From assembly GCF_001429395.1 (NCBI RefSeq), contig NZ_LMJT01000002.1:88669-152668 (forward strand): a DNA stretch of 64,000 bases, in the 5' to 3' direction. The notes beneath the pieces are model-generated. The model was not told the origin of the DNA. It saw only the letters and a list, made by a program, of their open reading frames with translations, and searched no databases. Positions 53,866 to 62,223 of this stretch are shown here, one piece after another; the stretch's first letter is position 1, and every line of letters starts with the position of its first letter. Source of the DNA: Allobosea sp. Root381. Its GTDB lineage: Bacteria > Pseudomonadota > Alphaproteobacteria > Rhizobiales > Beijerinckiaceae. The position numbers were made by a program, and so were the translations under genes.

Positions 53866-55932
53866 CTAGGATACAAGGGGAACGCTCAGCCGCACAGTCG
53901 TGCCGCTTCCTTCCGTGCTTTCGATCGTGACCCGCCCGTTATGGGCTGCGACGATGCGCTGAACCAGGGATAGGCCGAGCCCGGAACCGTCGATGCTGTC
54001 GGCATTCGATCCGCGAACGGCTCGTTCCAGGACGCGATGAATTTCGGCGGCAGGAATTCCGATGCCGTAATCGGTCACGGCAAACTCCGCTTCCCCGTTC
54101 GCTGCGCCGCAGGACAGGATGATGCGTGGCCGATCTCCGGAGCTGGAGAACTTAACGGCGTTTTCCAGCAGGTTGATGATCGCAATCCCGAACATCGGCA
54201 TATCCGCCATCAGATGGGCCCTCTCCGCCTTGGGCTCCATTTCGGTGATGATGTCGGCGGGAAACAGGTCCCGCGCGCGCAGGGCAGCGGATGAAACGAT
54301 GTCGCTCAGGAGCGCGCGCCCCAGTTGCGGCGCGAAAGCAGGCCCCTGAAGGCGGCTGCGGCTGAGATTGAGCTCGAGGGTTTCGACCAGCCGGATGATG
54401 CCGCGCCGAACCCGGTCGAGCCTCTGCCGGTTGTCGAGATCGCTCTGCGGCAGGCTGAGGCCAATGCTGTCGACATTGGACCGGATCGCGGCCAGCGGCG
54501 TGCGATACTGGTGCGATATCACCTCCAGGAACTGCACCTGCTCGGCCTGCGATTCCAGCTCGGCCTTGAGCGCGTCCTCGGCGACGCGCTTCGCATCGGC
54601 CAACTCCACCGTCCGCTCGCGCACCATGGCATTGGCGCGCTGCTCGGCGGCCTGCGCGGCAACGAGAGCCTGTTCGCGCATCGAGCTGTTCATCGCCTCC
54701 GCAGCGCGCAGGCGGACGGCAAGCGACGCCGTCAGCAGCAGGGTCTGGATGAGACAGCTGACCGTGTAGCTATGGGCCAGCCAGTTGGGCAGCAGCCAAT
54801 AGCCGGCCCGCTGCGTCACTGTCGCCACCAACCCGACCCAGACGATGAAATAGGCGATGGCGCGCAGCACGGTGCCGGCATCGTCCCGGCGCATTTCCCA
54901 CAGGCCGAAGAGCATCGCCAGCGTGGCGAGGACGAGGATGAGGATGCTGCCATAGGGCGCGAAAGCGAGATTGGCGTCGAACAGGACGAAGACGATGCCG
55001 ACGACACCGAGCACCGAAGCGCCAACGAAGATGCGATGCAGCCAGGGGCTTCGCCTCGGCATTTCCAGGATGCTGCTGGCAGCCAGCGGCGCGGCGACGA
55101 GGCCGAGCCAGACCGCCCCTCCGGTGAAAAGATCGTTGCCGTTGCCGCCATCCGGGAAGAACAGGAGCCGCGAGAGGCCCAGATTACCGATGTAGACCAT
55201 CATGGCCGCGAAGGTCGCAAAGGCCAGGAGCGGATAGGACGCCTTGCGGTCGAAATGATAGAAAACCAGCTGGATCAACATCATCACCGCCATTCCGCCG
55301 AACCACAGGGCGGAGGCGAAGCTGATGAGGGTCACCCGATAGGTATGGCGAGCCGCAGAGTAGAGGGACGCCGAGATGTTCAGCGAGGAATTGACGCTTG
55401 CAATGCGCACATAGACCACGGCCTCCCGATCTGCGCGCAAATTGAGAGGCACCACATTGTCCAGCCCGGACACCTCGTCCGGCGGGAACGGGCGGTGGTC
55501 GCCCATGGCGTAATGCGTGAAATCCGCAAGCTCGGGCTCTTCGACGGCGTCCGCCACATAGACATCGATGAAGTCCACGAAATTCGGACTCAGCGACAGC
55601 AGCGCCTGCCCGTTACCCGCATTCGGTATTCGAATGAGCAGCCAGGCCGCATCGTGAACATAGCCCAGGTTGACTCCGCTGCCCCGCAGCGGCCTGAAGC
55701 GCTCGCCGGTGGCCAGAACGTCCTTCAGTGCCAGATTGCGAGAGGGGTCGATCAGCACCGAGACGCGGCCGTCCAGCGGCACTTCGTCCGCCAGGCCGTT
55801 TGCGGCCAGCCCGCGCTCGTGCTGGCCGCTGTCGCGAGCCAGGCCCGGCGGCACGGAACCGACCAGCAGGACGAGCGAAGCGACCAGACCGATGGCAATC
55901 AGCCGCCACCAGCGGTTCAGAAATTCAGCCAA
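53866..55932 (-). CDS. Sensor histidine kinase with 7TMR-DISM input domain
   Basis: 688 residues from a TTG at 55932 with GAGGGA six bases upstream; no nearby ATG fits. A first hydrophobic segment (about 10-32) precedes a periplasmic 7TMR-DISM-ext domain (about 50-190). Seven membrane helices (about 200-410) come next, then a coiled coil (about 420-465). The kinase core has ISHQYRTPLAAIRSN with phospho-acceptor His474, NLLENAVKF, DYGIGIP and GSGLGLSLVQ. The external fold often binds carbohydrates or small ligands. It is divergent from a response regulator gene 98 bases away. Confidence 0.93.
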   Translation of the reverse strand: MAEFLNRWWRLIAIGLVASLVLLVGSVPPGLARDSGQHERGLAANGLADEVPLDGRVSVLIDPSRNLALKDVLATGERFRPLRGSGVNLGYVHDAAWLLIRIPNAGNGQALLSLSPNFVDFIDVYVADAVEEPELADFTHYAMGDHRPFPPDEVSGLDNVVPLNLRADREAVVYVRIASVNSSLNISASLYSAARHTYRVTLISFASALWFGGMAVMMLIQLVFYHFDRKASYPLLAFATFAAMMVYIGNLGLSRLLFFPDGGNGNDLFTGGAVWLGLVAAPLAASSILEMPRRSPWLHRIFVGASVLGVVGIVFVLFDANLAFAPYGSILILVLATLAMLFGLWEMRRDDAGTVLRAIAYFIVWVGLVATVTQRAGYWLLPNWLAHSYTVSCLIQTLLLTASLAVRLRAAEAMNSSMREQALVAAQAAEQRANAMVRERTVELADAKRVAEDALKAELESQAEQVQFLEVISHQYRTPLAAIRSNVDSIGLSLPQSDLDNRQRLDRVRRGIIRLVETLELNLSRSRLQGPAFAPQLGRALLSDIVSSAALRARDLFPADIITEMEPKAERAHLMADMPMFGIAIINLLENAVKFSSSGDRPRIILSCGAANGEAEFAVTDYGIGIPAAEIHRVLERAVRGSNADSIDGSGLGLSLVQRIVAAHNGRVTIESTEGSGTTVRLSVPLVS

Positions 55933-56030
55933 GTCGTTCCCTCGGGCTTCATAGACCGGTCATAGCGGTATAAACGTCATATCGCTTCGAGCGCTGCGTC
56001 GTGCTTACCCGAGTCGCAACAAAAGCCGCT

Positions 56031-56789
56031 ATGCCACGAGAGATCGATTTGCTTTCCGAGGGCTTGGACCGCCCAATCCGCGTTCTCCTTGTCGAGGATG
56101 ACAACGACTTGCGTGCCGGGCTGGCGGATTACCTGCGACTGAGCGGCTTAATAGTCGCGGAGGCCTCGTCGGGAATCGCGTTCTACAAGGCGCTTCGGAC
56201 CGATCGCTTCGATGTGGCGATCCTCGATGTCAATCTGCCCGACACGAGCGGCTTCGAGCTCGCCCGGGACGCGGCCGAAGAAGGCAATATGGGCGTCGTT
56301 CTACTCACCGCCCGCGCAGGGCGAGACGATCGCGTCAGGGGCTACAGCGTCGGTGCCGACCTCTACCTGACGAAGCCGGTCGACGGGGAGGAACTCCTCC
56401 TTGCCGTCCGCAATCTCACCAGGCGCGCCCGCACGCTGGGCCCAGCGCCCTCCCCGGCCAATCCCCAGACGCCATCCCTGCCCTCCGATTCCGCCTGGAA
56501 GCTGGATGCGATGCGACAGGCGCTCCTGCCGCCACACGGCACGCGGCTGGCTCTTTCCGGACGGGAGATGCTGCTCGTCGAGGCCTTGGCGCGCGCTGAA
56601 GGAACGACGGTATCGCGACAGAAACTCGCTTCCGAGCTGGGCTATGCCGACGCGAGCAGCGAGAGCCGCAGCCTCGACGCCGTGGTCCGGCGGCTGCGGC
56701 AGAAAGCCCAGGATGCCGGCGTCGAGCTTCCGCTCAAGGCCGTGCACGCCATCGGATTCCGGTTCGCCGCGCAGCTGAAACTGCTCTGA
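56031..56789 (+). CDS. OmpR-type response regulator
   Basis: 252 residues from the ATG at 56031; a GTG ten codons upstream is an alternative. The receiver (about 15-130) has LLVEDDNDLR, phospho-acceptor Asp66 (AILDVNLPD), LLTARAG and YLTKPVDGEEL. A Pro-rich linker leads to a winged-helix DNA-binding domain (about 165-250; LSGREMLLVEALA, SLDAVVRRLRQKA and HAIGFRF). It is the partner of the adjoining sensor kinase. Confidence 0.93.
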   Translation: MPREIDLLSEGLDRPIRVLLVEDDNDLRAGLADYLRLSGLIVAEASSGIAFYKALRTDRFDVAILDVNLPDTSGFELARDAAEEGNMGVVLLTARAGRDDRVRGYSVGADLYLTKPVDGEELLLAVRNLTRRARTLGPAPSPANPQTPSLPSDSAWKLDAMRQALLPPHGTRLALSGREMLLVEALARAEGTTVSRQKLASELGYADASSESRSLDAVVRRLRQKAQDAGVELPLKAVHAIGFRFAAQLKLL

Positions 56790-56831
56790 CGACAACTCTG
56801 GACCGGAAGGCGCCGCCTGGTGCGTGCCTGC

Positions 56832-57695
56832 CTATCGCTGCCGCAGTTCGCTGGCGCGCTGGAGATGGCTTCGCATGAGATCCGAGGCCCGCACCGCGTC
56901 ACCCTTCTCGACCGCGTCCAGCATTTCCAGATGCTCGCGGCAATTCACCTCGACGCGCTCGAAACCGAAGACCCAGTCGTAGTTCGAGAGCCGCCGGGAC
57001 TGATTCAGGCGCCGGACCGCGGACAGGATGAAGCGATTGCCGGAGGCTGCCGCGATGCCCTCGTGAAAGGCCGCGTTCATCTCGAAGAAGCCGATCGCCG
57101 AGCCTTGCCGCCAAGGGCGCGAGAGGGTGTCGCGATGGTCCCGGCGCATGGTTTCGATCCAGTGCCCGGCGAGCGCGAAGCCGGGCTCGAGGAAGCTCAT
57201 CGGTTCGATCAGAAGGCGAAAGCGATAGCGCTCGTCATGCGCGCCCGGATCGCGCGGCGGCGCGACGAACCGCCAGCCATAGCCGGGCTTGCGCTCGACC
57301 ATCTCGAATTCCGCGAGCCGGCGCAGAAGCTGCTGGGCCTGCGGCCGCGACAATGCGTATCGCCGCATCACCTCCTGCTCGGAGAACTCGTCGGCCAGCA
57401 CACCGGTTTCGCGGTCATGCGCAAGGCGCACCATGGCGGCCTCGACCGCGTCGTCCTCGCCCGCGGAATCCGGTGCCCGACGGCTCGGCTCGATCAGCTC
57501 GATGCCGCGATTGGGGTGCCGCCGCACGGCACCGAGTGCCGCAAGACGATCGAAGGCGCCCCTGACCGGCGTGCGCGAGACGTTCAGCCGCCGCGCCGTG
57601 TCACTCTCGTTGAGCCAGGCGCCCGCAGCCAACGCGTCCTCGCGGATCAGGGCCATGATCCGGTCGGCAAGATCCTGCTGAAGCTTCGTCGTCAT
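56832..57695 (-). CDS. GntR-family regulator with two winged-helix segments
   Basis: 287 residues. The first winged helix (about 5-68) has LADRIMALIREDALAAGAWL, ARRLNVSRTPVRGAFDRL and AVRRHPNRGIEL, a clear GntR domain. A second helix-turn-helix-like stretch (about 97-142) has FSEQEVMRRYALSRPQAQQL, then LRRLAEFEMVERKPGYGWRF. The C-terminal FCD-like ligand domain (about 150-285) has FHEGIAAASGNRF and REHLEMLDAVEKGD. The gene is divergent from the C45 peptidase gene, its likely target. Confidence 0.88.
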   Translation of the reverse strand: MTTKLQQDLADRIMALIREDALAAGAWLNESDTARRLNVSRTPVRGAFDRLAALGAVRRHPNRGIELIEPSRRAPDSAGEDDAVEAAMVRLAHDRETGVLADEFSEQEVMRRYALSRPQAQQLLRRLAEFEMVERKPGYGWRFVAPPRDPGAHDERYRFRLLIEPMSFLEPGFALAGHWIETMRRDHRDTLSRPWRQGSAIGFFEMNAAFHEGIAAASGNRFILSAVRRLNQSRRLSNYDWVFGFERVEVNCREHLEMLDAVEKGDAVRASDLMRSHLQRASELRQR

Positions 57696-57712
57696 GAAGG
57701 TGCTTGATTGTT

Positions 57713-57728
57713 TTTCGTCACGATGAAA
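57713..57728. promoter_or_regulatory. Candidate operator between gntR and the C45 gene
   Basis: TTTCGTCACGATGAAA is an imperfect palindrome (7-base arms with one mismatch) centred in the 77-base divergent gap. The position suits a GntR binding site controlling both directions. No binding is shown. Confidence 0.4.
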
Positions 57729-57772
57729 TACATTAGAAATTGTCCCGAGCCAATCTGCGGATCTGCGCGACC

Positions 57773-58918
57773 ATGATCGAACCCGTTCCCTTCGTCGACG
57801 TCTCCGGCAGCGCCTATGAGCGCGGCCGCCAGCATGGCGCCGCGGTGCCGTCGCGCGTCAAGCGCTCGATCGAGCTCTATGGCGGCCAGCTCGGCGAGCT
57901 CGGCTATGATGCCGCGGCGAAGTCGGCGCTGATCGGCGAATTCGCCAAGGAGATCGAGGCCTTCGGCGCGCACTACATCGAGGAGATGCGCGGCATCGCC
58001 GATGGCGCGGGCGTCGCGCTCGAAGACATCGTGATGATCAATGCCCGCACCGAGGTGATCGCCAAGGCGCGGCTCGTCAAGAACAAGCCGATCGAGCTCG
58101 AAGAGGCGGAGCTCGACGACGGCTGCACCGGCGCGGTGATCCTGCCGGAGCGCAGCGCCACCGGCGCGGTGATCCACGGCCAGAACTGGGACTGGAAGGC
58201 CGAATGCGCCGAGACGGCGATCGTACTGCGGGTGCGCCGCGAGGACGGGCCGGACATCCTGACCTTCGTCGAGGCGGGCGGGCTCGCCCGTAGCGGCATG
58301 AACGCCGCCGGCATCTGCATCACCGCCAACTATCTCGAATCCGACCGCGACTTCACCCAGATCGGCGTGCCGCTGGCGCTGATCCGCCGCAAGGTGCTGG
58401 AGCAGGAGCATTTCGCCTACGCGATCAAGGCGGTCGCCGCCACGCCGAAATCCTGCTCCAACAACATGATGATCTCGACGGTGCAGGGCTTCGCGATCGA
58501 TTTCGAATGCGCGCCCGACGAAGCCTTCCCGATCTACCCGGCGGAAGGGCTGATCGTCCACGCCAACCATTGGGTCGGCCAGGCGGCGCTCTCGAAGGTG
58601 AGCGAGGGCGGCGCGGCCCGCGTTCCGGATTCCTTCTACCGCGACTGGCGGGTCAAGAAGCTGCTCGACGAAGCCGGCGGCAAGCTCGCCGTCGAGGACC
58701 TCAAGAACGCCTTCTTCGACGATTTCCTGACGCCGCATTCGGTCTGCCGCCCGCCCCGGCCGAACGACACCGGCAACCTTTCCGCCACCGTCGCGATGGT
58801 GATCATGCAGCCCGAGCTCGGCGTGATGGAAGTCTGCCCGCTCCCGGCCCTGAACCGGAACTTCACCCGATACAGCCTGAGCGAGGAGCCGCGCAGCCTG
58901 GCGCAAGCCGCCGAATAG
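57773..58918 (+). CDS. C45-family N-terminal nucleophile amidohydrolase/acyltransferase
   Basis: 381 residues from the ATG at 57773. The order of motifs is that of the peptidase C45 / isopenicillin N acyltransferase family: SGSAYERGRQHG near the start, the LEDIVMINARTEV helix, then DDGCTGAVI with Cys118 as expected self-cleavage site and nucleophile. GQNWDW, the GLARSGMNAAGICITANYL segment and CSNNMMIS follow. Known members hydrolyse or transfer acyl groups on amides. With the peptide-type binding protein downstream it probably processes an imported acylated amino acid or peptide. Confidence 0.9.
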   Translation: MIEPVPFVDVSGSAYERGRQHGAAVPSRVKRSIELYGGQLGELGYDAAAKSALIGEFAKEIEAFGAHYIEEMRGIADGAGVALEDIVMINARTEVIAKARLVKNKPIELEEAELDDGCTGAVILPERSATGAVIHGQNWDWKAECAETAIVLRVRREDGPDILTFVEAGGLARSGMNAAGICITANYLESDRDFTQIGVPLALIRRKVLEQEHFAYAIKAVAATPKSCSNNMMISTVQGFAIDFECAPDEAFPIYPAEGLIVHANHWVGQAALSKVSEGGAARVPDSFYRDWRVKKLLDEAGGKLAVEDLKNAFFDDFLTPHSVCRPPRPNDTGNLSATVAMVIMQPELGVMEVCPLPALNRNFTRYSLSEEPRSLAQAAE

Positions 58919-58961
58919 CGCGCTGGACCTCGACAGCACCGGTCACGAAAAAGAGGGGAAG

Positions 58962-60533
58962 ATGCCGATGTTGCGACAGACGATGAAGAAGGGCCTGCTT
59001 TCGCTGGCCGCGCTTTCGCTGGGAGCAGGCGCGAGCTGGGCGCAGGCGCCCTCGACGCTGCGGGTCCAGCTGCGGGCGGACATCCGGTCGATCGATCCGG
59101 GCGTCAACCGCGACCACAATACCGACGGGGTGGCGCTCCATATCGTCGAGGGGCTCGTCGCCTATGGCGAGGACGCGCAGCCCAAGCCGCTGCTGGCCGA
59201 AAAGGTCGAGCGCTCGGCCGACGGGAAGAGCTACACCTTCCGGCTGCGCAAGGGCGTCAAGTTCCACAACGGTGCCGAGATGACGTCCGCCGACGTCGTC
59301 TGGAGCTGGAACCGCTACATGGCGCCGAAGACCGACTGGCGCTGCCTTTCGGAATTCGACGGCCGCGGCATCGTCAAGGTGGAGAGCGTCACGGCACCCG
59401 ATCCGCACACCGTCGTCTTCGCCCTCGACAAGCCGAGCGCGCTGTTCCTCTCCTCGCTCGCGCGCACCGACTGCGCGATGGCCGGCGTGATGCACAAGGA
59501 TTCGCTCAAGGCCGATGGCAGCTTCGACAAGCCGATCGGAACGGGGCCGTTCAAGTTCGTCGAATGGCGACGCGGCGAGGTGGTTCGTCTGGAGAAGTTC
59601 GCTGATTATGCGGCGCTTTCCGGCAAGGTCGACGGCATGGCGGGCAGCAAGCGCCCGCTGGTCGACGAGCTGCACTTCATGGTCATCCCCGACATGGCGA
59701 CGGCAAAGGCCGCGCTGCTCAGCGGCGACGTCGATGTCGTGCCGGATGTCGACAATGCCGACGTCGCCGAGCTCAAGAAGACCGAAAAGGTGAAGCTGTC
59801 CGTCAGCTCGCATATGGGGCTGGTCGGCCTGATCATGCAGACGCGTGATCCCGTTCTGTCGAACGTCAAGCTGCGCCTCGCCATCGCGTCCGCGATCGAC
59901 AAGGCCGAGCTGGTCTCCGCCGTGACGGACGGGATCGGCAAGCCCAACGGCTCCATCATACCGACGCTCTCCTCCTATCACGGCAAGGTCCAGGACGAGG
60001 ATGTCCGCTTCGATCTCGCTGCCGCCAAGAAGCTGATCGCCGAGGCCGGCTACAAGGGCGAGAAGATCGTGATGCTCGCCAACAAGCGCTACCCGCAGAG
60101 CTTCAACGCGGCCGTGGTGGCGCAGCAGATGCTGCAGGCTGCCGGGCTGAACGTCGACATCGAAGTGCTGGAATGGGCGACACAGCTCGACCGCTACAGC
60201 AAGGGTAACTACCAGATCCAGGCCTTCCCCTATTCGGGCCGGATGGACCCCGCCCTCTCCTACGAGTCGATGACCGGCCCGAAGGACAAGCAGCCGCGCA
60301 AGCTCTGGGACAATCCGGAGGTGCAGGCGCTGCTGGAGAAGTCGATGGTGGTCGCGGAAACCGCCGAGCGCCAGGCGATTTTCGACGAGCTGCATCGCCG
60401 CTTCCTCGCCGAGATGCCGATGATCATGCTCTATAACGGCATCGCCGGCGGCGCGACGGGCGACAAGGTCGACGGCTACACCTCCTCGCTGACCTCCCTG
60501 CCCCAGCTCTGGGAAGTCTCGGTCAAGCGCTGA
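58962..60533 (+). CDS. Family-5 (Dpp/Opp-type) ABC substrate-binding protein, copy 1
   Basis: 523 residues. The signal peptide ends near GASWA (about 27). Family motifs are LLAEKVERSADGKSYTFRLR, KGVKFHNGAEMTSADVVWSW, the GSFDKPIGTGPFKFVEW segment and LRLAIASAIDKAEL. AGAGGGGAAG precedes the ATG. It is closely similar along its whole length to the protein encoded at 62224-63765. No permease gene lies next to it in this window, so it may share that of copy 2. Confidence 0.93.
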   Translation: MPMLRQTMKKGLLSLAALSLGAGASWAQAPSTLRVQLRADIRSIDPGVNRDHNTDGVALHIVEGLVAYGEDAQPKPLLAEKVERSADGKSYTFRLRKGVKFHNGAEMTSADVVWSWNRYMAPKTDWRCLSEFDGRGIVKVESVTAPDPHTVVFALDKPSALFLSSLARTDCAMAGVMHKDSLKADGSFDKPIGTGPFKFVEWRRGEVVRLEKFADYAALSGKVDGMAGSKRPLVDELHFMVIPDMATAKAALLSGDVDVVPDVDNADVAELKKTEKVKLSVSSHMGLVGLIMQTRDPVLSNVKLRLAIASAIDKAELVSAVTDGIGKPNGSIIPTLSSYHGKVQDEDVRFDLAAAKKLIAEAGYKGEKIVMLANKRYPQSFNAAVVAQQMLQAAGLNVDIEVLEWATQLDRYSKGNYQIQAFPYSGRMDPALSYESMTGPKDKQPRKLWDNPEVQALLEKSMVVAETAERQAIFDELHRRFLAEMPMIMLYNGIAGGATGDKVDGYTSSLTSLPQLWEVSVKR

Positions 60534-61191
60534 GCGACGGCAGCTGACCGGTCTCGTCCACCATGTCCTTGTCGATGTGGTGGCGGATCAGCTCGGCAAG
60601 ACGCGGCGCATCCCTGCGCCGCAAGGCCTCGATCATCGCATGGTGGTCGCGGTCGCTGGCGAGCAGGGCCTGGTGGGAGGCCCAGACGGTGACCTGCGAG
60701 CCGCGCGAGCGGTCCCGCAGCGCCCAGATCGTCTCCTCCAGCACCGGATTGCCGCAGTGGGCGTAGATCAGGTGGTGGAAGGCGCCGTTGATCTCGCTCT
60801 GCTCGATTCGGGTACCGGAGACGACCGCCTCGCCGAATTCGCGGGCCAGCACCGCCAGCCGCTCGATGGCCTCTTCCGTGATATGGGCCACGACGCCCGT
60901 CATGGCGCCGGTCTCCAGGATGATCCGGGTGTCGCGGATGGCGAAATAGGTCGCCAGGTCGATCTCGGCGACGCGGTAACCGCGATTGGGCACATGCTCG
61001 ATCGTCTTGCGCACCGCGAGCTCTTCCAGCGCGGCGCGAACGTCGAAGCGCGTCGCCTGGAACTTCTCCTCGAGATCGATCTGCCGCAGCCATTCGCCGG
61101 GTCGGTACATGCGCAGGCGGATCGCCTGGGCGATCTCGTTGGCCAAAGCGCGCCGACTGACGACGCGCCGGGATTTGCGGCTCTGTTCCAT
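60523..61191 (-). CDS. GntR-family (FadR/FCD) regulator
   Basis: 222 residues. Winged helix (about 12-75): ALANEIAQAIRLRMYRPGEW, LEEKFQATRFDVRAALEELA and IEHVPNRGYRVAEI. The FCD effector domain (about 85-215) has the metal/ligand His residues in INGAFHHLIYAHCGN and DRDHHAMIEALRRRD. AGAGG precedes the ATG. Its stop overlaps the convergent binding-protein gene by 11 bases. It is divergent from the hydrolase gene at 61299. Confidence 0.92.
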   Translation of the reverse strand: MEQSRKSRRVVSRRALANEIAQAIRLRMYRPGEWLRQIDLEEKFQATRFDVRAALEELAVRKTIEHVPNRGYRVAEIDLATYFAIRDTRIILETGAMTGVVAHITEEAIERLAVLAREFGEAVVSGTRIEQSEINGAFHHLIYAHCGNPVLEETIWALRDRSRGSQVTVWASHQALLASDRDHHAMIEALRRRDAPRLAELIRHHIDKDMVDETGQLPSLSA

Positions 61192-61250
61192 GCGGCCTCT
61201 TAGCCTGTCCCGCGCCGATCGTCACAAGACTGTTGCAGGGCCCGACACGA

Positions 61251-61282
61251 TGTGCGACTTAATTGGCGCCAATTATTGCACA
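61251..61282. promoter_or_regulatory. Candidate GntR operator, perfect 14-base palindrome
   Basis: AATTGGCGCCAATT (61261-61274) is a perfect palindrome midway between the divergent gntR and hydrolase genes. It is nested within outer TGTGC (61251-61255) and GCACA (61278-61282). The site overlaps the expected promoter of the hydrolase-importer operon. Autoregulation and control of that operon by the GntR protein is a natural reading. Confidence 0.65.
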
Positions 61283-61298
61283 GATCAAGAGGTACCGC

Positions 61299-62186
61299 AT
61301 GTCCTCCCCCCAGGCTCAGCCCGCAGAGGCCCAGCAGGACAGCGCCGCCATTGCCCGCGCGCTCTATGATCTCGGCCCGACGCCGGTGATGTCCTGCAAG
61401 GCCGATCCGCGCTTCAGCTACTGCCTTTACGTGCCCAAGACCCTCGGCAAGGGCGGGCCGGCGCCGGATCTCGTCGTCGCCATGCACGGCACCGGCCGCG
61501 GCTTCACCGAGTATCGCAACGCCTTCGCCGAGTTCGCGCGCTGGAACAATTGCATCATCCTGGCGCCGCTCTTCCCGATCGGCGTGCTCGGCGACGACAA
61601 TCGCGACGGCTTCAAATACATGCGCGAGGGCACGATCCGTTACGACGAGATCCTGCTCGCCATGGTCTCCGAGGTCGGCGCCCGCTACGCGCTGAGCTTC
61701 GAGCAGTTCGGGTTGTTCGGCTATTCCGGCGGCGGGCATTTCGCCCATCGCTTCCTGCTGCTGCAGCCCGAGAGGCTCTGGGCCGCCGCGATCGGCGCGC
61801 CGGGCTCGGTGACGCTGCTCGACCCCAGCCGCGACTGGTGGGTCGGCACCCGCAACATGAAGGAGCTCTTCGGCAAGGAGCCCGACATCGAGGCGATGCG
61901 CCGCGTGCCCGTGCAGATGATCGTCGGCGCCGCCGATCTCGAGACCTGGGAGATCACCCACAAGCCGGGCGGGCGCAACTGGATGCCGGACGCCAACCAT
62001 GCCGGCCGCACGAGGCCCGAGCGCCTGGATACGCTGCGCAAATCCTTCGAGGAAGCCGGCGTCTCGGTGCGCTTCGATCTCGTCCCGAACATGGCCCATG
62101 ACGGGGTGCGCGCCGTGCCGCGCGTCGAGGACTTCTTCGCCGAGGTGCTCGCCAAGCGCCGCGGCAAGGCCGCCCAGGCGGCCTGA
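61299..62186 (+). CDS. Alpha/beta hydrolase (esterase-like)
   Basis: 295 residues from the ATG at 61299 (AGAGG upstream). The oxyanion segment is LVVAMHGTGRGFTEYR, the nucleophile elbow GYSGGGHFAHRF and the likely His is in NMAHDGVRAV. There is no signal peptide. It is followed 37 bases later by a family-5 binding protein and then a permease, so it probably acts on the imported compound. Esterase or amidase activity cannot be told apart from sequence. Confidence 0.82.
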   Translation: MSSPQAQPAEAQQDSAAIARALYDLGPTPVMSCKADPRFSYCLYVPKTLGKGGPAPDLVVAMHGTGRGFTEYRNAFAEFARWNNCIILAPLFPIGVLGDDNRDGFKYMREGTIRYDEILLAMVSEVGARYALSFEQFGLFGYSGGGHFAHRFLLLQPERLWAAAIGAPGSVTLLDPSRDWWVGTRNMKELFGKEPDIEAMRRVPVQMIVGAADLETWEITHKPGGRNWMPDANHAGRTRPERLDTLRKSFEEAGVSVRFDLVPNMAHDGVRAVPRVEDFFAEVLAKRRGKAAQAA

Positions 62187-62223
62187 AGCTTCAATTCAAC
62201 GACAATAACCAAGGGGAATTGCC

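Noticed and set aside
57773..58918. Penicillin acyltransferase
   Set aside because: C45 family members in proteobacteria are not in penicillin synthesis. Only the fold and nucleophile can be claimed.
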